NCBI GenBank assembly: GCA_950295325.1
Contig: OX485805.1
Location: forward strand, 31,483,501-31,547,500
Length of the DNA stretch: 64,000 bases
Direction: 5' to 3'
From: Polytrichum commune
Taxonomy: Eukaryota; Streptophyta; Polytrichopsida; Polytrichales; Polytrichaceae
This document shows positions 9,882 to 22,224 of the stretch, one piece after another (position 1 is the stretch's first letter; each line of letters opens with the position of its first letter). A program made the position numbers and the translations under genes. The notes below the pieces were generated by a model. The model did no database searches. It had not been told where the DNA came from and saw nothing but the letters and a program-made list of their open reading frames with translations.

Positions 9882-12800
9882 ATGGTGACTGAGACAGCCT
9901 CGCGCAAGCGAGTTTTCAGTATGCAGCAGCAATATGAGAAGAGCCCCTTCTTCCCCTTAACTCCCTTTGGACTTGCCAATGGGTCGAAGACTATGGAGCC
10001 TTTTCAGAAAAGAATACGAACCTTGCCCCCCAAGCCTGGAACGACTTTCAAGTGGGAACCTGATCCAGAACTGATTCCGAAGCACCAACCATTTGCTAAG
10101 GATCTGGCAATAAGAACCCCACTTCCTGCAAACTGGCAGAGCCGTCAACTACAAGGATCCTCTACCCATCCAGCAACTCCACCTGCTGTGAAAGCCACAA
10201 GAAACGAATACCAGCGTATGAAGGAACTCGGTATAAAGCGGAACATGTGGCGGTCAAAGCTCGAACTTTCTACAGGTTTAGCAGAAGATGCTCTTGATCG
10301 AGTTGGAAGGCCAGCTTCAGAGCTGAAAGTCACTCTTGGTCCTAGTGAATCCTACCGTGATAAATATTATAAACTGCAACGAGAGTATTATGACCTCCAA
10401 CATGTGATTCAGGTTGTGGACTATTGTGTTCCGCTCTACTCAAGTGGTAGACCCACTCTCCTTCTGACGAAGGATATAAAGCGAGGAGGGAGTAATTTGT
10501 ATGATTTCAGTGGCCGCAAACATGGGTATCAAACCGCAAATTCTCCAACCCTGTCTGATATGAACCAAAGAGGGAGCAATTCGGATGAGTTAGAGGACTT
10601 CAAACGCGCTCTTCAAGCCAAGAACTCTCCGGACTGGGATAATATAAAACGAAGAGGGAGCAATTTGCAACAAGGGCCCAGGAATTTATATAATCTTCAA
10701 GGAGACACAGCTGGGGTGTTACAAAATGGTGGAAACTGGACTCCCCTTAGTAAAGGCTTTCAGAATGGAGATGCATTCACTACACCTGCGTATAGAGAGG
10801 TGCAAACTGACAAGCCCAAGGTTCTTGGAGACTCCCATTTGGATAAACTTGAGGCTACCCCTGGTGCACCCAACAGTGAACAAGCAGTTGCACCAACTAC
10901 AAATGCCAAAGAAGGCAGCGAGACAAAAGAAACTTGGCGGATGTTGTACGATAAAGCTCAAGATCCTAAAGAAAAAGCTCGGAGGGAGGCACGGGATAAA
11001 GATATTGAGGCTTTGAATCAAAATCTCATACAGTTGAGGTTGCGCCGGGAGGAGGATGAAGAACGAAGGGAGAAAGAAAGACTAGCAACCAAACCAGAGG
11101 AAGTGGTATGACAAACTCAGCTTCTCTATAGTATGTATTTTATCATGAGGTTTTAATCTTACGTCCAACTACTGTCCTATTACCTTGTGATCAAATCTTT
11201 AAGCAGGTTCTATCTGTTTGCCAGACAGTCGCTACCTAGCAACAGTCGACTGGAGTGCTTGAATTGCCTGTGTATGAGGTGTAGGTAGAAATGCTTCTGA
11301 GTGGCAGTGTTCCTTGTGATTCCTTGAGTGTACTCCTTGTTATTTGTGCTTATGTCACACTAGCATGAGTATTATATGTGCTGGGCATATTGCTCATGCA
11401 GTTATCAGGCACCTGGAAGAACCTTTTGGCACTCGAGACACCAATTCCTTTCCCAAATAGACTGCCGATTTTGTATGGAACTTTTTGGATAGTCAGCCGT
11501 TGTTCAAAATGTCCAGCAAGTTGTGTAGGAGATTGGTGTCTAAATAATTTTTTTGTTAATATTGTTGCCTGCACAGAGGGTTTTAGAAACTGAAGGATGA
11601 GTTGTATTTGCCACCTCTGACACTAGTATTTGTCTTGAACAGAGTGAAGCTTTCATGCCTCTCTCAAGTGAAGCTGAGGATGCTGTGGATGATGCCTTGC
11701 ATAATGGCAACAGGTATCTCATCCTGGTTTCTGGATATGTGGTTAATATGATGGAACTCTGTCCTAGGCATTTCACTCGTATTTCTGATGTATCTGATAT
11801 GTATTCTCTTTACCTCGCTTCAGTGTCCTTGTACATTAATAGCATATTCACTTGTGGATTGATATTAAACAGGTCTGAGATACTAGTTCTACATGAAGAA
11901 ACAAACATTGAGGTGACGAGAGCTATCATGCAGTGTTTACTGCCAGGAGCATGGCTCAATGATGAGGTAAGCTGATCTGAGCTGAGGTCAGATTTATATG
12001 TTGCATTATGAATCTATTGAAAAGAATCTAATACCCTTGGGCTTGAGTATTCAGCTTACAAGTAATGTGATGAATGTTCAATGAACTAATGAGCTAGTTT
12101 TGTATTTGGAGGTGTAGTACAGTGAAGTTGTTTGTTTTTGTCTAAGCAGCAAGATGATTCTCTTAATTCATCTTGAGTGTGCGCGTGCAGGTTATCAATG
12201 TGTACATGCAGCTTCTGAAAGAAAGAGAAGTCCGTGAGCCTGACAAATTCTTGAAATGCCACTTCTTCAACACATTCTTTTACAATAAGGTATGTGTAAC
12301 TCAATCCCAAGAAAGTTGCACCCTTTGGTCTTGTTTTTTGATGTCCTATTGTGTTTGGTTCATATCTAATGACCTCAATATTGTTGTGATGTTGTACAGC
12401 TCTTTAAGGACAAGAGGAGTTATGATTACAAATCTGTGAGGAGATGGACAACACAGAAGAAAATTGGCTACAGTCTTGCAGATTGTGACAAGGTGAGAGC
12501 ATTGAAATTGCTACAGCATAAAGTAGCAGGTGGTTACCTTGCAATAAGGTTGAATGATGTGCGGCCATTTGGATAGTACTGTGCATTTTATTTAATGCAA
12601 CTGTTATTAGTAGTCCAAAATTGGCACTTCTGCCTCTCACCTGAAGAGATCTATAGGCATGTTGTATAATAGGGAACTTATTTGCACAAATTTTGAAGAC
12701 TATCTGCCACATGCTCCTAGCCATGAGTAGCATGTTTTAAGTATACAGGTAGGATTGTTAAGATGCTGCAATATATATATATATATTTCACGTGTAGCTC

Positions 12801-14019
12801 ATAGTATTTTGACTCTGGTGCAGATTCTGATTCCCATTCATCAAGACATTCATTGGTGCTTGGCGGTGATAAATATACGTGAGAAACGCTTTGAGTATCT
12901 GGATTCCTTGAAGGGTCAAGACAAAAATGTTCTCCAAGTCTTGGTGAGTTCTTATTATATTCTTCTCCCCATGTTCTGTCTAGCAAAGAACACGTTGAAT
13001 TAGCATGTAAAAAGGACAAGTAGAACAAAAACTAAAGACGGTTGAACTGGATGTTACAGCGAAGTTGGGAAAAGTACGTTATGGTGAACTTTCCCACACT
13101 TAAAGTGCATATTAGTAATACTAGTTTAAGAAAGTCATGTACAATGAAGGGCTGTCGATGGATGGAGGGGTTGTCCATTCTGGTTACCTACCTGCCTTCT
13201 AGTGGAGATTTTCATAGTTTGACCAGGATTTATAGCAAGGGGAATTCTCAGTCTTTGTTTGAAGTTCAGCAGAGTAACCTCCTCATATCAGGAAAAAAAG
13301 AAGGCATTATGTCTTGTTGTAGATGTCTCTCCATGAACTCACACTGGCATATCTTCTGGCAGCATTGACATACATGCATTTGTTTGGGTCAGGCAAAGTA
13401 CATAGTGGATGAGGTGAAGGATAAGAGTAATAAAGTTTTGGACGTGAGCAAGTGGGAGTGTGCATTCCCTGATGAAATCCCAGATCAGCTGAATGGGTAG
13501 GTGTGGTTAATGAAGAAGCACTGTTTTTCCTGGAAATGTTTGTACACCGGACAGGTTAAAAGGAGGTGACAATTTGGAAGTTGGGTACTTGCTTTGGGAA
13601 GAATTCTTCATGTTTTGTGCTTAACCTGGGAGTGTGTACTGATTAAGATCTGGTATATTGCTGCAGATGTGATTGTGGCATGTTTATGGTGAAGTATGCT
13701 GATTTCCACAGCCGAGGAGTTCCATTGTCCTTCACGCAGGTCAGTCTGGAATACCTTGTTACTAACATCCTGTGAACATGCTTGCACTGGATTTCTATTT
13801 CATGTAAAATGTTCAGTCCATTTGTGGATTATCCTAGTCTGCTTGGTGGCCTATTCTGTTGCCTGTATCTTTCTGAATTTGTTCATGATGCAACGTGGAG
13901 TATGTTACATGACTTCTATCATCTGACCTGTAAGGGGCTGTGGTTTCTGAGGGCAGGAGCACATGGAATATTTTCGAAGGAGAACAGTTTATGAAATTCT
14001 GCAATTGGAGGCCACCTAA
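9882..14019 (+). CDS. ULP1: ULP1/ESD4-type SUMO-specific cysteine protease
   Basis: Cleaves the SUMO C-terminus, for precursor maturation or deconjugation. Family members of this type usually act in the nucleus or at the nuclear pore. Exons by splice signal and frame: 9882-11105, 11643-11713, 11873-11966, 12191-12289, 12400-12492, 12824-12943, 13393-13496, 13667-13739, 13957-14019. They join to 646 codons without a stop. The first 408 residues are polar with a Lys/Arg/Glu-rich coiled segment at the end. The peptidase C48 core is at about 430-640. Catalytic residues are His537 (DIHWCLAVI), Asp554 (EYLDSL), Gln599 (PDQLNG) and Cys605 (GCDCGMF); WLNDE near 459-463 is the substrate-groove motif. 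The ATG at 9882 is the first in the long exon. The plant homologue could be ESD4 or ELS1. Introns are 110-540 bp, all GT-AG. Confidence 0.93.
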
Positions 14020-16331
14020 GGCTTGATGACACAAGATGCCTTTCTCCTGGAAACTTTTCGGGATCTTTGCCAAACACCAATGACATGGTATGCCCACATA
14101 TGTGTTCACCTTGTGGATCTGCAAGATTTGTGTGATTCATGCCAGTAGCTGACAGGATCCAAACTTGTAGAGGCCAAGAGTTCAAGGGAATTAATTGAAA
14201 GTGTTTTCCAGAATACAGGTCCAAGGATCCCAGACCATTTTGAACCATCTTCTGGTGCCATTTCTACAAGGTGTAGGGAAGGCTACACATGGTCATTCTC
14301 TATCTGAGAAGGTGGTTGTGCGCGGGATGATCTCAACCAAGTTTCCCTGCTCTTCATTCCTAGAGCTTCTGTGGCAGTAAGGAGAGTAGTTGGTTTCACA
14401 GTAGATGTGCCAAAGGTTGTAAACTTGCACCCACAGAATGCCGTATGTCATCGATAAGATTTTTGTCCTCATTAGAATCATATTTAGTCTTAACACACAA
14501 GGTCATCAGTGACCAACTCTGCATTCCCTGTCGTTTGATGAGGTGTGCCTGACTATGCTAATTAGTAAGACTGGGATGAGTCCCGAGATACTTGTATCTT
14601 ACAGTGCAATGTAGAAGATTACGGTGAATTTAATTCTGGGTGCCCCAGTGTACTTTCAAACATGAGTTCCTTTCAAAAGGATGTTCAGGAGAGGTGTGCC
14701 AGTACTCCAGTATTTTTGCAAGCTTCTGCATGTGAGCTCCAAGCTGTCTGCTCAACTTGATGATGTGTCAAAACAAGGGTGATTTTCCAACCCTAATCTC
14801 TCATTGAGATCCTTACTATAAGTACAGCAATACACCACAAGAAAGGCATTGAATGTACCAACCACATGCAACTTACAACACCCCAAATGTCATATTTTGA
14901 TTGTTTTAAGGCCCTAACTATTGGTACTAGACATTATGGGATCAAATCCCTGTCGTTGGAGAGGCACTTGTGGACCTCAAAATCAAAATTCCAAGTGTAG
15001 ATGTTCTATAAGGAATATTATAAACATTTAGGAGCAACTTGGTGCAAAAATTGCAAAATGAGAGGGAGGTATGACCCCCAGCAATTAACACTTTCTGTAA
15101 ACCAATTTGTTGGGTGGGGCAAGTCCATTAGAAATCTCAATTGGTGTGCATTTGAAAAACTCCCTTGGTCTCATATTAAGTGCAATTTGCAAAAAACTTT
15201 CACCTCTTTACTCTAAATTCATACAACTTAATCTCCATATGACAACACTTGAATTAACATGTCAACTATATGATGCATTACTTGTTGATGAAACTTTCTA
15301 TTGTTAATTTACCTCCATACTATGACTATGGCATTTTCCAGGCTTGATTAGTCATGTAATACATGTAATTAATGTGCACAAGTGGTGAGACCCACATATA
15401 TTGTAAGGTTCACCTAACATACTACATCATAAAAAAAAAATATAGATCAAATCTAATATAAAAAAAACCCATGAAAATCACATGCATTTTTGCACATTTG
15501 CACATTCAAGGGTTATAAGACATTCTCTGGTGGTTTTGGGCATCATGTGGTCACCTTGAAGATTTTTCAAGGCTATGCGTGGGGGTGGTGCACATGTCCA
15601 CTAGAATGAATTTTAATCTTGTGAACTATCACTAATTTGTGAATGTGCACTTTTTCATGCTTTTAATGAATGACATTGTCAAAACATACTTTTAATATCA
15701 TAAAAATTGGTTGAATTTGCTAAATTTTGGATGAATGTATAGAAGATTAGATGGAAATTAATATAATTATCCATATGTGGCTTCATCACTCCAATGATTG
15801 TAGCCAATGCTCGTCTCTTGAAAGTTTGAGAATAAAATAACTATAGTAGTCCACCACGGAGGGGATCATTATTGTAATATGGTTTTAAGACACAATTATT
15901 TTATTTTTGTAAAGTTATTTTTCATTGGATATTAAAACTTGTGATTAATACAAGATGATTTGCAACTCCAAATACACTCTAACCTCCCTAATATCATGCT
16001 TACGGCAACCAAGGTGCACATGATATTAAGGAGGTCTACGATGTTAACTTGGATGCATGATACTAGATAATCAATTTAGCATGTGACATTATGGAATAAC
16101 ACAAAGTCAATATTGCAGTAATGACAACATGATATGTGTGTGTGTGGTTTGATTAATTTTGGTGGATTATTTTTGATGTCAAAACCCGTGATCTATGAGA
16201 AGGAAATGTGATCACAATGAAGGAGATTTGAGCTGAGCACATCCTTTTCCTAGGGTTTTAGATTAAAAGAGAGGGAGTGACATTACATAAGGTGACATTA
16301 CAGAGATTAGGATGTAGAAACTGCTCTATAA
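14020..16331. other. intergenic interval, 3' region of the protease gene and AT-rich spacer
   Basis: The first few hundred bases should include the protease 3' untranslated region, but no clear poly(A) signal stands out. No open frame here has family resemblance. From 15.3 kb onward the sequence is very AT-rich. Confidence 0.5.
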
Positions 16332-16585
16332 TTTTGGGAGCTCATGTAAAATATCTTTTACATTACCAAAGTGAGGATTATTCTTTTTCTTAAATATCAT
16401 AAAAGCCTCCCTCCCCCCCCACCCCCAATAAAGTTGCCCACTAACCTAAAATTGTTAACATAACACATTGTCTATTCTCTTCAAATATATATCTAATTGA
16501 TGTCCATTCTTAGATCTACACTAACCTCATACCACTCAATCGTAACTGTCCTATTAACACAAGTAACCGAATTAGGCCCGCTTAG
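16332..16585. repeat. dispersed repeat shared with RPC6 intron 6
   Basis: Blocks here match 18832-19055 in the same order: GGAGCTCATGT, then AAAGTGA(G/A)GAT, then TTCTTAGATC(T/C)ACACT, then AAGTAACC(G/A)AATTAGGCC. One copy lies just upstream of RPC6 and one inside its sixth intron. Ends are not sharp. Confidence 0.6.
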
Positions 16586-16616
16586 CTTCGTAGGCAAAAA
16601 TATTTTTGAGAGGGCT

Positions 16617-16625
16617 AAACCCTAA
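16617..16625 (+). promoter_or_regulatory. telo-box in the RPC6 5' region
   Basis: AAACCCTAA lies 107 bp before the RPC6 start codon. Telo-boxes are common near start sites of plant genes for translation and growth, which suits an RNA polymerase III subunit. The motif is short, so its role here is inferred from position. Confidence 0.4.
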
Positions 16626-16731
16626 ATTCTTGGCAGAGTCAAGATGCCGAGTTCGGGTGTGTGATTTCGTTGCGTTGCGCAAGTCGGAGGTCCGCAAGCC
16701 GGAGGAGTTGGAGGTTCACACAGGAGTCGCA

Positions 16732-19700
16732 ATGGCGTCAATATTGGGCGCCACGATTAATAAAATTTTGGACCTATGTCGGGCCCATCCGCAGGTGTGT
16801 ATCTCACTCGATTCCGTTGTTTGTGAATGAATCATCGGCAAATTAAAGAAGCGGAAGCAGAGGAAGGGTAAGGGTTTAGGGTGTAAGGTACCAGAATTAC
16901 AGAAACACGAGGGATTTTCTGGATGTTTTCGGGCATTTTTTTCATAATATGGAACGCCTATTCGGTCTGTGCAGGGATTGCCCCAGAAGGTATTGGATGA
17001 GGAGGTCGAAGGAACGGATATAGCCGTGGTGGAAGAGGCCCTCAATTTCCTACTTAAAAGGGTAAGGATTTCGATTGCCTGTTCTACGAATTGTCTTATC
17101 TGATGGATTTACAATGTAAGGCTGAAAGATAGATATCACCCTTAAAACTCTGAGGAATACTTAAAGGTCTGTGCATACAGAAAAAGTAGGCGCCAATAAA
17201 ATCAACGTCCTTTCTTTTATTCAACCTGTTGATCGAGAGCATCCTAAATCATGCCACAGAAATGACATCGTTAATCAGCTGCACACCAAAAAACTTCGGT
17301 TTGAACGCTACAAAACTTCTAGGGTTTAGGCCCTCTTGTGATTCCGTAATTGTTGTCTCCAGTTTCTGACAGTTTTGGGCTGTGTCTGCAGCAAAAGTTA
17401 CAATTGTTGACGCAAGGGGAGACAATTGTCTACAAAGAGCAAGATACAGAAGTGGCTGCCAAGTGAGTTACATTAACTTTTTAATGTAATACGTGCACTT
17501 TTTCCTTTTTTGATCTTTTACAGTTAGTGTGAAGAATGAAAAGCGAGTTGTTGATAAGAAACAATGTATTTTTGCTGCAGGAAGGTTTGATGGATGATGA
17601 AGCAGTTGTGTGCAGCTGTTAACTGGAATTTGCACTGATCTTCTATATGTGGTTTATGTGTTTGCAGATTCAAAGGTTTAACATCGGAAGACATGCTTGT
17701 GTATCAAGCTATTCAGCAGGCTGCAAATCAAGGTACATAAGTGAACATCCTTAATGTGGGTGGTAGGGTATATCAATATGGAAATAGTCAATGTGGTATT
17801 GAAACATCTTGCCTGATCTTTATGAACATGCTAGTTGGAGTTGTGATTTTTCATTGGAAATGCTCTATATTTTCGTGTACTTTAACAAGGGAACAATTTC
17901 CTTAAATGCAGAATTAGAGCCAACGTTGTGAAAGGTACTAATGTTCGTGTGGCTTGTAGGTATGTGGACAGCAGATTTGAAGAAGAGAACTAACCTGCAG
18001 CAACCACAAGTGAACAAGGCTCTGAAGAATTTAGAGAGTCGAAGTCTGGTGAAAGCAGTAAAGACTGTGACGGTATAGTTTCCGTCTACCATTTGTTTTA
18101 GCTAATGGTAGACTTTTGGGTTTTATGCCAACATAGCCATGGTTAATTAAATTATTCAATACTCTTTTCTACTTCTCTGTATGGAGGAAGTGTGCTCTGC
18201 AAATTGATAAAAATATCAGTGGATTATTGCTTCTTGTCAGATCGATGGAAAAGCAAGGGTATAACTGTAATGCGTGTTAGGAGTCCACAGGAAAGTGTTC
18301 TTTTTCTCTGGTTGATGCTAGAGGATGTTGTTTACCTCCTAACATTGTAAATGATGTTATGTATGCAATTACGACACTCAGTACTTCTATATTTGTTCTT
18401 GCAGAACAAGAATCGAAAGGTGTACATGTTATTTGAGTTGACTCCATCTCGGGAGGTGACTGGTGGTGCATGGTACACTGAACAAGATTATGATGCAGAA
18501 TTTGTGGATGTTGTCAAGCACCAGTGCCTCCAGTATATCCTCAAACAGGCAAGCCTCAACCCCTCCCCAGAATATTTATTGTTCACCAAAGCCAAAGTCT
18601 AATTTGTTCAAGTGCATTTGCTACCAGAGACTCTGTTTTTTCACTTTTCAGGAAGAAGCGTTATCTTCAATCTACTCACCTTTTTGTTGGTCAGGATCAC
18701 TAACAAACATGGAAGGTAAGTTGGCCTAAAACGTACACTTTTAGCTCCGTATCCACTTCTCCTCCAATGTACAACACATAATTCATATAGAATGATTTGC
18801 AAATCCCAGTAGAGACTAGCCATTTTCCTCATAATTTTTGGAGCTCATGTGAGTATATTATTCAGCAGCAAAGTGAAGATTTTCTTAACTGATCATAGAG
18901 GCCCCCCCTATTTTAATTATTGAAGCTGGAGTAGTTAAAATTGTTTGAGCATGGAATTCAATCTCCTACAAATGTCTTTTTGGTGTCTGTTCTTAGATCC
19001 ACACTCAATTGTAGGTGTCTGATGAAGAGAAGTAACCAAATTAGGCCCGCGCACCTTGACCAGTAGGATAAATGGTTTGGTGTTGAGTCTTTTGTTGCAG
19101 ATAACAGTTTCAGGAAAATTGTCATAATTGTGAATGATGAATTGATTTGTAGTACATGGGTATTGAATTTGAATGACTTCCAGTAAGAGTTGGTGTCTCA
19201 TGAGTTGGATCTGATTGCAGGGTCACGATGTGTGTGCATGTAGGGGCTAGCAACATTGGAGAATATTGCAGAGGCTATTCGCAAGTCTAATATCACAAAG
19301 GTGGAGTTGCGATTAGAGGAGTTCAAGCAGGTTTGTTCACATCTCTATCCTGACCTTCTACTCATTATGCTGGTTCAATATTTAGTATCAAATGTTAATT
19401 ACAAAAGCTGATGGTGTGTAGAATTGCTCCCAAATGTGGATATTCGTGAGGATGGGGAATTCAAAAACATACTCACTACTGGACTGCAGTAGGAATGAAG
19501 AGCATGTAAGGTGCATAAGAGAAATTGGACATCTTTGTGTTAATTTCCTACAATCTAACACGCGATCATGCTTCTTCTTAGATTATGGATACCCTTGTGC
19601 TGGATGGAGATGTTGAAGAGTCAATGGGCGGTGCTGCTTCAGGCACATCATTTTCTCCTGTAATTACCTTGGCCTTCTGTCTTATCAGGAACTTCCTCAA

Positions 19701-20969
19701 CCCTTAAAGGACTGGGGGTGTGGTTACACGGGATGCATGATGATCTGTATGAACCCCCAACAAGTTTAGCAATGATAGTTTTATCTGGTCTATGATATTG
19801 AATCCATATTTACCAATACCTATTAAAAGGGGAAGTGAAAATAAAGTCATATGTGACAATGGTGATGTGCTATACATGGTATGTAATTGAGTGTAGGTCA
19901 TTTATAAAACCTCAAATGGTCTTATATGTGTTTTAATATATCTAAGCTACGATTGAAATAAATCATAGGATTTTTGGGATAAATTTAGATAAGGTCACTT
20001 TTTATGCTTATGCCAATTTTTTTAGGAATAATCTTAGACCTCTACAAATGATATCTTCAGACACCTTGAGGCCCAAAATGGTGCCTCTCAGATCATAAAG
20101 GGTTAAGATTTTTAAAAAACACGTTTTATATAAACCTAACCAAGTTGTGATGGCAATGTAGGATACAATTTGTTACAGGGTTTCTAGGTCACGGATACCT
20201 GAGACGTCGGCTCTTACTAGTGTCCCATGTGGCATTTGTCCTGTGAGTTGCACCCCTGAACCCTTCATTGCCTGAGCATATTTCCGTATGATCAACCGCC
20301 ATATCTTGCACCATCAATTTCACCACTCATGTTTCATAATGTTGTCCCTCTATGATTTTTTATACCAAGCTAAGCATATTATTGACTTTCCCTAACTATT
20401 TCAGATTTTTTAATAGTAAAAGTATATCATATTATTGTAAAACATGAAGCAATAAATAAATCAATAAAAATCATGAAACCAATCCAAAAGTCACAAAATT
20501 ATCACAAACTATGTATCAGATGAATAAGAACCATGGTATCTGAAAATTTGATAGACAAACATGCCATTTAGTGTAGTTGAAATCTTTGACCTGTAGAGCC
20601 TGCAAATGCAACAGGAAAGCACAATTTTGGGAAATTTTCAGATATGTTAAGTGGAATAGAATGTAGACTACAAGAAATTCATTCCATTCATTGAGCTCAT
20701 GAATAGTCAAAATTATCTTCAATGTGGAATTCAAGTTTGACCAACAAAAAAGCCGCGAGGGGTCTCCACTCAGGCAATTAAGGGCTAATGAACACCCCCA
20801 TTATTATTTTATTCTTGCAGCATGGTTCCATTTTTTCCTGGCTGAAATTTCAAGCCTGTATTATGACACTCGTAGTTCTTTTGGGTTGCAGGTTTTGCAC
20901 GAGTGTTCACCAGATGGTCTTATATCACCACAGACGTGTGTGTACTTCAACGACTGGCTCGCATTCTAG
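16732..20969 (+). CDS. RPC6: DNA-directed RNA polymerase III subunit RPC6 (RPC34/RPC39 homologue)
   Basis: Part of the RPC82/34/31 subcomplex that recruits polymerase III to TFIIIB-bound promoters; nuclear. Exons: 16732-16794, 16975-17061, 17392-17462, 17668-17732, 17960-18072, 18405-18548, 19244-19330, 19582-19659, 20162-20242, 20892-20969. They join to 288 aa without a stop, close to the family size (about 300 aa). Winged-helix domains occupy roughly 1-150 (GMWTADLKKRTNL, NKALKNLESRSLVK). The C-terminus keeps the cysteines known to hold a 4Fe-4S cluster in the human protein: C259, C262, C268 and C279 (VPCGICP ... ISPQTCVYF). Intron 6 (18549-19243) starts with GC (CAG|GCAAGC). Splicing it gives a continuous alignment-like join at KQ|GLATL. 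Exon 9 had to be read from the acceptor at 20161 to keep phase. Confidence 0.9.
18651..18714 (+). other. possible cryptic exon inside RPC6 intron 6
   Basis: A TTTTCAG acceptor precedes 18651 and AAG|GTAAGT follows 18714. The 64-bp segment would shift the frame and interrupt the conserved helix, so the main transcript should skip it. It would create a truncated isoform if used. Confidence 0.25.
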
Positions 20970-22224
20970 CAATCACATCGAGGGCTTCTTTGATTGGCTC
21001 TTGCACCATGAATGGTTACATAAAACACATAAAAGAGGTTAGTACACTAACTATGACATTTAGTATCACCAATTCTAATTGTCCTGCTCAATACTAATCG
21101 TAAACTGCGGTACAATGTCACCAACACTAAATATTAACTCAACATTATTTGTCATTCCTTGTAAATTCTTTTGAGATTATAGATTTACAGTGTTGTAATT
21201 ATTGTCACTTATCGAGTGATTTGTCACTCATCCAAATTTCAATCATCCATGACATTATTTCATCACAAGTTGCTGACAAAGAGAAGGTTGGGTTTTGGCC
21301 AATGGATGAACTCATCTATCATCCATGACAATATTTGTAAACTAATTCATTCATAAGAAATGTCATCTGAAAAGTTACCATAGTGACATAAAATACCATA
21401 CGACACTTAATATCATATTTAGTGTAGTTCTTCTCAGAACTGTCAGGATTTTAGTCTCAAGGACCAGAATTGAGTCATGTCTAATTTGAGCCCTGTTTCA
21501 CTGCCAGATGCTATTCAGAGGGGAGATCTCGGAAGAAACAGATCAGCAGTCATGACTCAAATTTGTCACTTAGCAATGCAAACTTACTGAATCATGTTAT
21601 TGGAGGAAAAACCGGAATAAGGGCACACTTCCATATGCCAGCGAAGTCAGCAAAAACCACCAGATGACAAAAATTGGACAAATGGAAACCATCTAGTGGT
21701 TTTCACTAGATGACAGAAGTCAATGTTTGGCACAATTGTAGGGTATGTTGAAGTTTTTGGGGTGAGACTTGAATCTAGAAATTGACTTTCATTTGAGCGG
21801 AAAAACTTGATTTCCATAAACTTGGTGGTGGTGGTGGTGGACAAAAGATTGTTGTAATTTAGACTAATTTTTTTCATTGTGCCATATTCTTATGATACAA
21901 ACCCTGCCCAAATTTTACATAATATTTGGATCCATTGTTATTTTTCTAGCACCTTAAGCTTACAAAGTTTAATCAATCTGGTCATGCAACATTCCAAATG
22001 GGTAATTGCAACCTTGATTCAATGTCCAAGGAGATTTTGGGGCATAATTGGTTACATGTTGTGATCTGTCAGTTTTTCTTCATTGCCTCTATTCACTAGG
22101 TCAGAGTCTAAGCAATGACACCACATCAACAACATATGAAGGTCCAATGTGCTATTTATAACCCTTTTCAAACACATTTTGCAATGGGTACATTAGAAAG
22201 CAAGGGTTTGTTAGATCTCTAACA
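20970..22224. other. gene-free interval after RPC6
   Basis: Apart from the TACACTAA element I see only AT-rich sequence and a short GGT/CCA run near 21823. No frame shows a known protein pattern. Confidence 0.5.
21043..21426. mobile_element. MITE-like element with TACACTAA inverted ends
   Basis: The left end reads TACACTAACTATGACATTTA; the right end is its imperfect reverse complement (TATCATATTTAGTGTA). Total about 384 bp, no coding capacity, no certain target duplication. A diverged partial copy is at about 5701-5915, which supports a dispersed family. The superfamily is uncertain. Confidence 0.6.

Noticed and set aside
9957-10148. Minus-strand frames opposite the SUMO protease first exon
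   Set aside because: Antisense shadows of a 408-codon exon that joins cleanly to the C48 peptidase exons.
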